Shown here piece by piece: positions 1-6,405 of a DNA stretch of 7,484 nucleotides. The DNA is from JBEHWX01 sp048498995 (GTDB lineage Bacteria > Bacteroidota > Ignavibacteria > OLB7). The notes beneath the pieces are model-generated. The model was not told the origin of the DNA and did no database searches. It saw only the letters and a program-made list of their open reading frames with translations. The DNA lies in assembly GCA_048498995.1 (NCBI GenBank), contig JBEHWX010000166.1, positions 1 through 7,484 of the forward strand, in the 5' to 3' direction. The position numbers and the translations under genes are program-made. Every line of letters begins with the position of its first letter. Position 1 is the first letter of the stretch.

Positions 1-70
1 CCGGTATGCGCACTCCGGTATGCGCACTCCGGTATGCGCACTCCGGTATGCGCAACGGGGTAGGCGCACG
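1..70. repeat. 14-bp tandem repeat array, about five units, touching the left window edge
   Basis: Three perfect copies of CCGGTATGCGCACT (1-14, 15-28, 29-42) are followed by a fourth differing in its last two bases (43-56) and a degenerate fifth (57-70, GGGGTAGGCGCACG). The GCGCA core recurs exactly every 14 bp, starting at 8, 22, 36, 50 and 64. The array begins at base 1, so it probably continues to the left. The fifth unit overlaps the first copy of the larger dyad repeat (63-96). Each unit contains the 6-bp palindrome TGCGCA. The short overlapping reading frames across it are repeat translations, not genes. Confidence 0.9.
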
Positions 71-147
71 TCTTCAGCGTGCGCTCTTTGGCCGACGGCG
101 CCGCCGCTCATACGGCGCACGTCTTCGGCGTGCGCTCTTCGGCCGAC
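63..147. repeat. Two 34-bp direct repeats, each with a 7-bp dyad, 51 bp apart
   Basis: Positions 63-96 and 114-147 are the same 34-bp sequence with two differences (76 A versus 127 G; 89 T versus 140 C). Each copy contains the inverted repeat GCGCACG ... CGTGCGC around a 7-base spacer, TCTTCAG or TCTTCGG, so it could form a hairpin (the second copy with a C-UUCG-G type loop). The dyad centres lie near 74 and 125, roughly 105 and 55 bp upstream of the promoter-like motif at 178. That spacing would suit activator sites of a sigma-54 promoter; this role is inference. No T-tract follows either hairpin, so simple termination is less likely. Confidence 0.75.
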
Positions 148-177
148 CGTATCGCGGCCAACGCGGGGCGCATCGTG

Positions 178-194
178 TTGGCATAATTCTTTAA
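178..194 (+). promoter_or_regulatory. Candidate -24/-12 (sigma-54-like) promoter for the first YtxH-like gene
   Basis: TTGGCATAATTCTTTAA lies about 88 bp before the start codon at 282. It matches the -24 half of the sigma-54 consensus (TTGGCAC) with suitable spacing, but has TA where the -12 half should have GC. An almost identical element (13 of the first 14 bases) precedes the second YtxH-like gene at 846, which is the main reason to take it seriously. As an alternative, CATAAT at 182-187 is a 5/6 match to a sigma-70 -10 box, but I see no -35 match at the right distance. Confidence 0.45.
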
Positions 195-267
195 TCGGCT
201 ATCCGCATCCGCCGGCATCGAGCGTGGGCGGAGCGTGGCATGGTGCCAACTTTTAATCCCCAGGTAC

Positions 268-273
268 AGGAGA
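268..273 (+). promoter_or_regulatory. Shine-Dalgarno deciding the first YtxH-like start
   Basis: AGGAGA sits 8 nt before ATG 282. The in-frame upstream ATG at 240 has no comparable site and would add 14 residues (beginning MVPTFNP) not expected in this type of protein, so 282 is preferred. Confidence 0.7.
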
Positions 274-281
274 AGATAGAA

Positions 282-668
282 ATGGGCAGCAATGGTTGGA
301 TGAAGACCCTCGGTCTTGCGGGAGCGGCGCTGGCCGCGTGGTATTTCCTCGATCCCAACAAGGGAGCCGAGCGGCGTAACAAGATCGCCCGCGACGCGCG
401 CGATCTCTACGATACCACGAAGGATGAGCTCACCCGCGTCAGCAAGGACCTGGCCAGCGGCGTCGGCGATACCGTCAAGTCGGTGTCCGATAGCGTCGGC
501 GGGACCGTCAAGTCGATGACCGACAGCGTCGGCGGCACCGTCAAGTCGGTGTCCGACAGCGTCAGCGGACTGCTGCACCAGAATGGTGGACAGAATGGCG
601 GCTCGCAGCGCGGCACCGTCGTCGACGGCAACGGCACGACCGGCCGCGCGGCGACCAGCGGCGTCTGA
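282..668 (+). CDS. YtxH-like small membrane protein with three 11-residue repeats
   Basis: This is a 128-residue protein starting at ATG 282. A short N-terminus is followed by one hydrophobic, glycine/alanine-rich segment (about residues 9-23, GLAGAALAAWYFLDP) and then a charged amphipathic region (about 28-60). That is the layout of YtxH-like proteins, which are single-pass, stress-associated and of unknown biochemical function. Residues 62-94 are three consecutive 11-mers of the form G-x-TVKS-(V/M)-(S/T)-DSV, encoded by three 33-bp DNA repeats (465-563). The end (about 98-128) is Gly/Asn/Ser/Thr-rich and probably disordered. An 11-residue period is typical of surface-binding amphipathic helices such as LEA or apolipoprotein types, so membrane association of the repeats is plausible but inferred. 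It is probably a paralogue of the gene at 958: both share the hydrophobic segment ending in YFL and the promoter motif. The YtxH assignment is by architecture only. Confidence 0.75.
   Translation: MGSNGWMKTLGLAGAALAAWYFLDPNKGAERRNKIARDARDLYDTTKDELTRVSKDLASGVGDTVKSVSDSVGGTVKSMTDSVGGTVKSVSDSVSGLLHQNGGQNGGSQRGTVVDGNGTTGRAATSGV
465..563 (+). repeat. 33-bp tandem repeat, three copies, inside the first YtxH-like gene
   Basis: The copies are 465-497, 498-530 and 531-563, each encoding one 11-residue unit. The core ACCGTCAAGTCG is identical in all three. Differences are a few base changes, some of them silent (GAT/GAC at the Asp codon), so the repeat is preserved at protein level after duplication. 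Confidence 0.9.
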
Positions 669-680
669 GCGTGCCCGGAA

Positions 681-705
681 CGCGTGTCGCGCCCTGGCGC
701 GCACG
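681..705 (+). other. GC-rich hairpin just after the first YtxH-like gene
   Basis: Starting 12 nt after the stop codon, CGTG-(T)-CGCGCC (683-693, one bulged T) can pair with GGCGCGCACG (696-705), giving up to ten base pairs around a very tight loop. No T-run follows. The right arm contains GCGCACG (699-705), the same half-site as in the repeats at 63-147. It could be an mRNA 3' stabiliser or part of a termination region; the function is not established. Confidence 0.4.
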
Positions 706-730
706 AACGGCCCTGAATATGCACACACGA

Positions 731-772
731 GAACGGGATGGCGAAGCTTCCTCGGAAGTGGCCGTCCCGTTC
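731..772 (+). terminator. Possible terminator hairpin of the first YtxH-like gene
   Basis: GAACGGGATGGC (731-742) pairs with GCCGTCCCGTTC (761-772) over 12 bp with one G-T wobble. The 18-nt loop itself can close a small CTTC/GAAG hairpin. What follows (ATCGTTCC) is only weakly T-rich, so this is not a classic intrinsic terminator. The outer arm ends in CCCGTTCAT, as does the hairpin between the TerC gene and pyrG (2367-2399), which hints at a shared terminator style. Confidence 0.4.
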
Positions 773-845
773 ATCGTTCCGACTCCCACGTGAGGTGTTC
801 CGTTCGCCGGGCCGGTCGGCCGGACCCCGGTCCTCCGGATCCCGT

Positions 846-862
846 TTGGCACAATTCTTTTA
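846..862 (+). promoter_or_regulatory. Candidate -24/-12 (sigma-54-like) promoter for the second YtxH-like gene
   Basis: TTGGCACAATTCTTTTA has a perfect TTGGCAC -24 half and, after five bases, TTTTA in place of the usual TTGCA/T. It lies 95 bp before ATG 958, nearly the same distance as its twin at 178 from ATG 282 (87 bp). The spacing and sequence identity imply both genes answer to the same polymerase form. The missing GC at -12 leaves the sigma-54 assignment uncertain. Confidence 0.5.
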
Positions 863-957
863 CTCTCATGTCGGGGAGGCCGCGCGCGGCGCTCCGATGG
901 ACATGAATGTGAAAACGATACTCTTTACACGCACGAAGATTACGAGTGAGGTATGTG

Positions 958-1314
958 ATGAAGCAGAGTGATGTGGCAAAGACCATTGGATGGGCCGGAG
1001 CGGCCGCCGGAGCGGCGCTTGCCGTGGGATATTTCCTTCAGCCGGGAGCCGGCTCGAAGCGGTGGAAGAGCCTGTCGCGCGGCATGCGCGGCATGGTCGA
1101 TTCGGCCTCGGAGGAGCTGACCAAGCTCGGCCGCGACATGGGCATTATCGACGCGAGCAGGGACTCGCACAGTACCAGCAGTCGCTCCCGCCGTTCCGGC
1201 GCCAAGGCCGACGCGCTGGTCGCCGACAGTGGATCCGGACGCAAGGGCTCGAAGAGCTCGTCCAAGGGCTCCTCGAAGAAATCCGGCTCGAAGCGGAGCC
1301 GGAAGTCCTCCTGA
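958..1314 (+). CDS. YtxH-like small membrane protein with Ser/Lys/Arg-rich tail
   Basis: This is a 118-residue protein. ATG 958 is preferred because GAGGT (948-952) lies 5 nt upstream; in-frame GTG codons at 946 and 955 would overlap that site. One hydrophobic Ala/Gly-rich segment spans about residues 10-28 (IGWAGAAAGAALAVGYFL) and is followed by QPGAGSKRW and a charged helix (about 33-65), the layout of YtxH-type proteins. From residue about 67 the chain is low complexity, and 92-118 is almost entirely Ser, Lys, Arg and Gly (for example KGSKSSSKGSSKKSGSKRSR), net strongly positive, so it may touch nucleic acid or anionic envelope polymers. The gene lies 289 bp after its probable paralogue, has its own promoter motif and ends shortly before a strong terminator, so it is probably monocistronic. 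Function is unknown; the family call rests on architecture. Confidence 0.75.
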   Translation: MKQSDVAKTIGWAGAAAGAALAVGYFLQPGAGSKRWKSLSRGMRGMVDSASEELTKLGRDMGIIDASRDSHSTSSRSRRSGAKADALVADSGSGRKGSKSSSKGSSKKSGSKRSRKSS

Positions 1315-1386
1315 GCCACGCCCGTCTCCAGCCCTCGGAGCGGCCGCCGACCGGCGGCGAATCGCTCCCGGGAGTCTGTATGTGAA

Positions 1387-1421
1387 GGGACGTCGAGAAC
1401 AGCTCGACGTCCCTTTTTCTT
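1387..1421 (+). terminator. Intrinsic terminator after the second YtxH-like gene
   Basis: GGGACGTCGAG (1387-1397) and CTCGACGTCCC (1403-1413) form a perfect 11-bp stem with loop AACAG, followed directly by TTTTTCTT (1414-1421). This is a classic Rho-independent terminator about 70 nt downstream of the stop codon. It insulates the YtxH-like pair from the TerC gene. Confidence 0.93.
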
Positions 1422-1491
1422 ATCATCCCGCACATACGATCCCGGCGCCACGGCGTCGGGGCACTGAACAAACCAAACGCCCGAACTTGGT

Positions 1492-2286
1492 ATGCTCGAA
1501 CTCATTTCAGACCCGTCCACATGGGCGAGCCTGGCGACCCTCACGCTCATGGAGGTCGTGCTCGGCATCGACAACATCGTGTTCATCACGATCCTCGCCT
1601 CGAAGCTCCCGGAATCCGAGCGCAATCGCGCCAGGGTGGTCGGACTGAGCCTCGCCCTCGTCACCCGGTTCATCCTGCTGCTGATGATCACCTGGATCAT
1701 CGGCCTGAAGGAGGAGCTCTTCCAGGTCGCCGGCCACGGCTTCTCCGGCCGCGATCTGATCCTGCTGGCCGGCGGCCTCTTCCTGATCTACAAGGCGACA
1801 ACCGAGATCCACGAGAAGCTCGAGGGACCGGAGGAAGTCGAGGGGGAATCCGGCGGACGCCGGCAGGTCGGCTTCGTCGGCACCATCATTCAAATCGCGC
1901 TGCTGGATATCGTCTTCTCCCTCGATTCGGTGATCACCGCCGTCGGCATGACCGATCATCTGCCGGTGATGATGGCCGCGGTGGTCCTCTCGATCGGCTT
2001 CATGCTCTGGGCCGGACGTCCGATGGGGGATTTCGTGATGCGGCATCCGACCGTGAAGATGCTCGCCCTCTCCTTCCTTCTGCTGATCGGCATGAGCCTG
2101 CTGGCCGAGGCGTTCCACAAGGAGATCTCCAAGGGATACATCTACTCGGCGATGGCCTTCAGCATCGTGGTGGAATCGCTCAACCTCTGGGCGAGCAAGC
2201 GCCAGAAGCGTCGGGGCAAGTCCCCCGCGGAGCCGGTGCATCTCCGCAGGAACGTCGTCGGCGTTCAGATCAATCGGGAGGGATAG
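1492..2286 (+). CDS. TerC family integral membrane protein (YgdQ-like)
   Basis: This is a 264-residue inner-membrane protein of the TerC/YgdQ group. It matches my memory of E. coli YgdQ along its length: TLMEVVLGIDNIVFI (18-32), GRDLILLAGGLFLIYKATTEIHE (86-108, with E105 and H107 characteristic), LLDIVFSLDSVITAVGMTDH (137-156), and HPTVKMLALSFLLLIG (185-200) with KGYIYSAMAFSIVVESLNL (214-232). About seven membrane segments are expected. The conserved acidic positions E21, D27, D139 and D145 lie in membrane helices and are thought to bind metal. Family members are linked to manganese efflux, metalation of exported enzymes and tellurite resistance; the ion here is unknown. ATG 1492 is the first start after an in-frame stop at 1465, but no Shine-Dalgarno is visible before it. 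No ter operon partners are nearby, so tellurite resistance is unlikely to be its main role. Confidence 0.93.
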   Translation: MLELISDPSTWASLATLTLMEVVLGIDNIVFITILASKLPESERNRARVVGLSLALVTRFILLLMITWIIGLKEELFQVAGHGFSGRDLILLAGGLFLIYKATTEIHEKLEGPEEVEGESGGRRQVGFVGTIIQIALLDIVFSLDSVITAVGMTDHLPVMMAAVVLSIGFMLWAGRPMGDFVMRHPTVKMLALSFLLLIGMSLLAEAFHKEISKGYIYSAMAFSIVVESLNLWASKRQKRRGKSPAEPVHLRRNVVGVQINREG

Positions 2287-2295
2287 CCGGGCCGG

Positions 2296-2340
2296 GGAGC
2301 TATTGGAGCTATTCCGGCGGGGAGATATTCCGGCGGGGAG
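2296..2340. repeat. Short direct repeats downstream of the TerC gene
   Basis: GGAGCTATT occurs twice in tandem (2296-2304, 2305-2313), and TATTCCGGCGGGGAG occurs twice with a 16-bp period (2310-2324, 2326-2340). These look like local slippage duplications in the 3' intergenic region. I see no function. Confidence 0.75.
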
Positions 2341-2366
2341 GATGAGCGTGGGAGGGGGAACAACGA

Positions 2367-2399
2367 AACGGGCCGGGATCGCGATGATCCCGGCCCGTT
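2367..2399. terminator. Bidirectional terminator hairpin between convergent TerC gene and pyrG
   Basis: AACGGGCCGGGATC (2367-2380) and GATCCCGGCCCGTT (2386-2399) form a perfect 14-bp stem with loop GCGAT. It lies 80 bp after the TerC stop and 48 bp after the pyrG stop, where two converging genes need a transcription end. T-tracts are weak on both sides (TTCATGTT on the plus strand, TTTCGTTGTT on the minus strand), so efficiency is uncertain. Confidence 0.75.
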
Positions 2400-2447
2400 C
2401 ATGTTGCATGGTGCCGTTGTGTCGTGCGTCGCAATCGCGATAGCGGC

Positions 2448-4424
<1,977 letters not shown>

Positions 4425-4465
4425 GATCCCGCCATGCTCTGAGACCGCCTTCCTGGCAGGCGCGA

Positions 4466-4477
4466 TCTGACGTCAGA
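4466..4477. promoter_or_regulatory. 12-bp perfect palindrome upstream of pyrG
   Basis: TCTGACGTCAGA is a perfect palindrome 42 bp before the pyrG start codon. On the pyrG-sense side it could be an operator overlapping the promoter or leader. No known regulator's site is recognised, and the length allows a chance occurrence. Confidence 0.3.
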
Positions 4478-4643
4478 ACGGTCGAACGGGATACGGAAAG
4501 TGCTGAGCTGTTGTAGGGATTCAAATCTACTGAAATCGAATCAATAAGCTCACGCAAAGAGTCCTTCCTTCAAGAAGAGTTACGATGCTCCCTCCCGGCC
4601 GGCTCCGCGCCACTCCCCCGGCTCCCTCGGCTCGGCCGCCGGA

Positions 4644-4678
4644 CCTCGGCCGGCTCTCCGTGGTCCGCCGGCCGGAGG
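4644..4678. other. Strong GC-rich hairpin in the pyrG/YihY intergenic region
   Basis: CCTCGGCCGGC (4644-4654) pairs with GCCGGCCG-G-AGG (4667-4678) through 11 bp with one bulged G, around a 12-nt loop. A second small hairpin, GGGGG-AAT-CCCCC, follows at 4679-4691. Neither has a T-tract. They could be leader structures for the YihY gene if its transcript starts upstream, or simply reflect GC content. Confidence 0.4.
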
Positions 4679-4803
4679 GGGGGAATCCCCCGAACCGGGC
4701 CGTCAGAGGGGATCCCGGAGGTGATCGGCGGAACGGTACGCCCTTTGCGGGAAAGCTCCCTGGTGTGATGTGTCGCGATTCGAGCGATGCCGGAAGAAGG
4801 TAG

Positions 4804-4809
4804 AAGGAG
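4804..4809 (+). promoter_or_regulatory. Shine-Dalgarno deciding the YihY-family start
   Basis: AAGGAG lies 8 nt before ATG 4818. The frame is open back to GTG 4770, but that start would place this strong site inside the gene and add 16 charged residues with no family counterpart, so 4818 is chosen. Confidence 0.8.
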
Positions 4810-4817
4810 ATGTGGGA

Positions 4818-6326
4818 ATGGCTATCAACGTGAAGACAATCTGGAAACTCATCGGGGAGACGTTCACCCGATGGAATGACGACAAGGCGCCCAGGCTCGG
4901 CGCCGCGCTCTCGTACTACACCCTCTTTTCCCTCGCTCCGATCCTGATCATCGTGATCTCGCTGGCCGGCATCATCTTCGGCCGGGAGGCGGTGCAGGGG
5001 CAGCTCATCCATCAGCTCTCCGGGCTGGTCGGGCAGACGAGCGCGGAGATGATCCAGGAGATCGTCAGGAACTCGAGCAAGCCGGCGGCCAGCGTCGTCG
5101 CCACGATCGTCGGCATCGCCACGCTCCTGGTCGGCGCCACCGGCGTGCTGGTGGAGCTGCAGGACGCGCTCAACACGATCTGGGGGGTGAAGCCGAAGCC
5201 GGGACGCGGCATCATGGGAATGCTCAAGGACCGCCTTCTCTCCTTCGCGCTGATTCTCGGCGTCGGGTTCCTGCTGCTGGTCTCGCTGGTGATCAGCGCC
5301 GGGCTGGCCGCGCTCAGCAACTTTCTGCACGGGCTCCCCGGCATCACCGCCCTCTGGAGCGCCCTCTCCTTCGTGATCTCCTTCGGCGTCATCACCGTCC
5401 TGTTCATGATGATCTACAAGGTGCTGCCGGACGTGAAGATCGCCTGGAGCGATGTCTGGGTGGGGGCGGCGGTGACCTCGCTGCTGTTCACGCTCGGCAA
5501 GTTCCTGATCGGGCTCTATCTGGGGCAGAGCGGCTTCTCCTCGACCTACGGCGCGGCCGGGTCGATCGTGATCCTGCTGGTGTGGGTCTATTACTCGTCG
5601 CAGCTGATCTTCTTCGGCGCCGAGTTCACGCAGGTCTACGCCAACTACTTCGGAACCCGGGTCGTGCCGGACAACAACGCCATCCCGGCGGTGGTCGCCT
5701 GCGCCGACGATCAGGCCAAGCAGGATCCGGCCAACGTCGATCTGGCCGAGCGGAAGGGGAGTATCGTGGCCCAGAAGGAGAAGGCCGAGAAAAAGTTCGA
5801 GCGCGACGTGGTCGGCGCGGCCGACAAGGAGGACGCGAAGGATGAGAAGGGGAGCGATGACGGCGCCGACGATGAGCGCCCGAGGAGCTCGAAGGATGAC
5901 GGCGCGATGACGAATGCCTCGAAGGAGATCGCTTCGAACAATGATCGCCCGAAGGAGATCGCCTCGAAGGAAGAGGGTCCGAAGGAAGAGGGTCCGAAGG
6001 AAGAGGGTCCGAAGGAGTCCGGCGCGACCGCGGTCGCCCAGCCGGATGGAGATCGGACCGAAGCCGAGGAGCCTGCCGCGAAGCAGACGCAGGAGGAGGA
6101 GCAGGGGAGCGGCCGGCGGAGCGAGCGTGCCCCGGATCGGGACGCGGTTCCCCCGATGCGCATTCCCCCTGGCACCTTCGCGCAGAGGATCGCCGCCGGT
6201 GACGGCCTCTCCGCCGCGGAGCGCTCGCCGGCGACCGAGCCCCGCGACGGCTCGCTGACCCCGCCGCCACCGGTGGAGGAGGTGATCGTGATCGAGATCC
6301 GGCCGAAGGATCAGGGGAAAGGATGA
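4818..6326 (+). CDS. YihY/BrkB family (UPF0761) membrane protein with long charged C-terminal tail
   Basis: This is a 502-residue protein. Residues 1-282 form a typical YihY domain: GAALSYYTLFSLAPILIIVIS (28-48) is the family hallmark, followed by hydrophobic segments at about 92-115, 139-163, 181-203, 212-236 and 246-270, six in all. Other family features are QDALNTIWGV (115-124), IYKVLPDVKIAWSDVWVGA (199-217) and FFGAEFTQVYA (265-275). The biochemical role of the family is unknown; E. coli YihY was once mislabelled ribonuclease BN, so no nuclease activity should be assumed. Residues about 295-502 are hydrophilic, Glu/Lys/Asp/Ala-rich and probably disordered, with tandem KEEGP units (384-398) and a final PPPPVEEVIVIEIRPKDQGKG segment. 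The family is usually about 280-420 residues, so this tail is long. The topoisomerase IB gene follows after 79 bp on the same strand and is probably co-transcribed. Confidence 0.92.
   Translation: MAINVKTIWKLIGETFTRWNDDKAPRLGAALSYYTLFSLAPILIIVISLAGIIFGREAVQGQLIHQLSGLVGQTSAEMIQEIVRNSSKPAASVVATIVGIATLLVGATGVLVELQDALNTIWGVKPKPGRGIMGMLKDRLLSFALILGVGFLLLVSLVISAGLAALSNFLHGLPGITALWSALSFVISFGVITVLFMMIYKVLPDVKIAWSDVWVGAAVTSLLFTLGKFLIGLYLGQSGFSSTYGAAGSIVILLVWVYYSSQLIFFGAEFTQVYANYFGTRVVPDNNAIPAVVACADDQAKQDPANVDLAERKGSIVAQKEKAEKKFERDVVGAADKEDAKDEKGSDDGADDERPRSSKDDGAMTNASKEIASNNDRPKEIASKEEGPKEEGPKEEGPKESGATAVAQPDGDRTEAEEPAAKQTQEEEQGSGRRSERAPDRDAVPPMRIPPGTFAQRIAAGDGLSAAERSPATEPRDGSLTPPPPVEEVIVIEIRPKDQGKG
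5966..6017 (+). repeat. 15-bp tandem repeat in the YihY-family tail
   Basis: GAAGGAAGAGGGTCC is repeated perfectly three times (5966-5980, 5981-5995, 5996-6010), with a partial fourth copy at 6011-6017. Each unit is five codons, so the frame is kept and the protein gains KEEGP units. Perfect identity suggests recent slippage and likely length variation between strains. A looser related motif (PKEIAS, ASKEIAS) lies just upstream. Confidence 0.9.
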
Positions 6327-6339
6327 ATCGGGATGCGAG

Positions 6340-6370
6340 GTGAAGCTGGCCCGGCGAATGCCGGCCGATG
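6340..6370 (+). other. Small hairpin in the YihY to topoisomerase IB gap
   Basis: GGCCCGGC-GAAT-GCCGGCC can fold into a 7-bp stem with one bulged C, just after the YihY-family stop codon. There is no T-tract, so read-through into the topoisomerase gene is expected; at most it is an mRNA stability element. Boundaries are approximate. Confidence 0.3.
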
Positions 6371-6405
6371 AAGGGTGACGATGGAACGGGAAGGAGAGGA
6401 GTCAG

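Larger units (their letters stand above)
4425..4817. other. Divergent intergenic region between pyrG and the YihY-family gene
   Basis: This 393-bp region contains no supported gene; open frames across it are shadows or GC-rich noise. The pyrG-proximal part (about 4490-4560) is relatively AT-rich, and a pyrG promoter is likely there on the minus strand, but I cannot place convincing -35/-10 boxes. The middle (4580-4700) is very GC-rich and hairpin-forming. The YihY-proximal part ends in a good Shine-Dalgarno. I see no T-tract terminator, as expected for divergent genes. Confidence 0.6.

Noticed and set aside
1..147. CRISPR array
   Set aside because: The units are 14 bp with no spacers, and the 34-bp repeats occur only twice with a 17-bp gap unlike spacer length; no cas genes are present.
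6..256. Short plus-strand frames over the left repeat region
   Set aside because: They translate the 14-bp and 34-bp repeats in different frames (MRTPVCALRYA and similar), have no good ribosome site, and non-coding repeats explain them.
1492..2286. Tellurite-resistance operon
   Set aside because: The protein is of the YgdQ type within the TerC family, and no terA/B/D/E/Z-like genes are nearby.
4818..6326. Ribonuclease BN
   Set aside because: Old annotations give this name to YihY homologues, but the protein is an integral membrane protein without nuclease motifs; the name arose from a misassignment.
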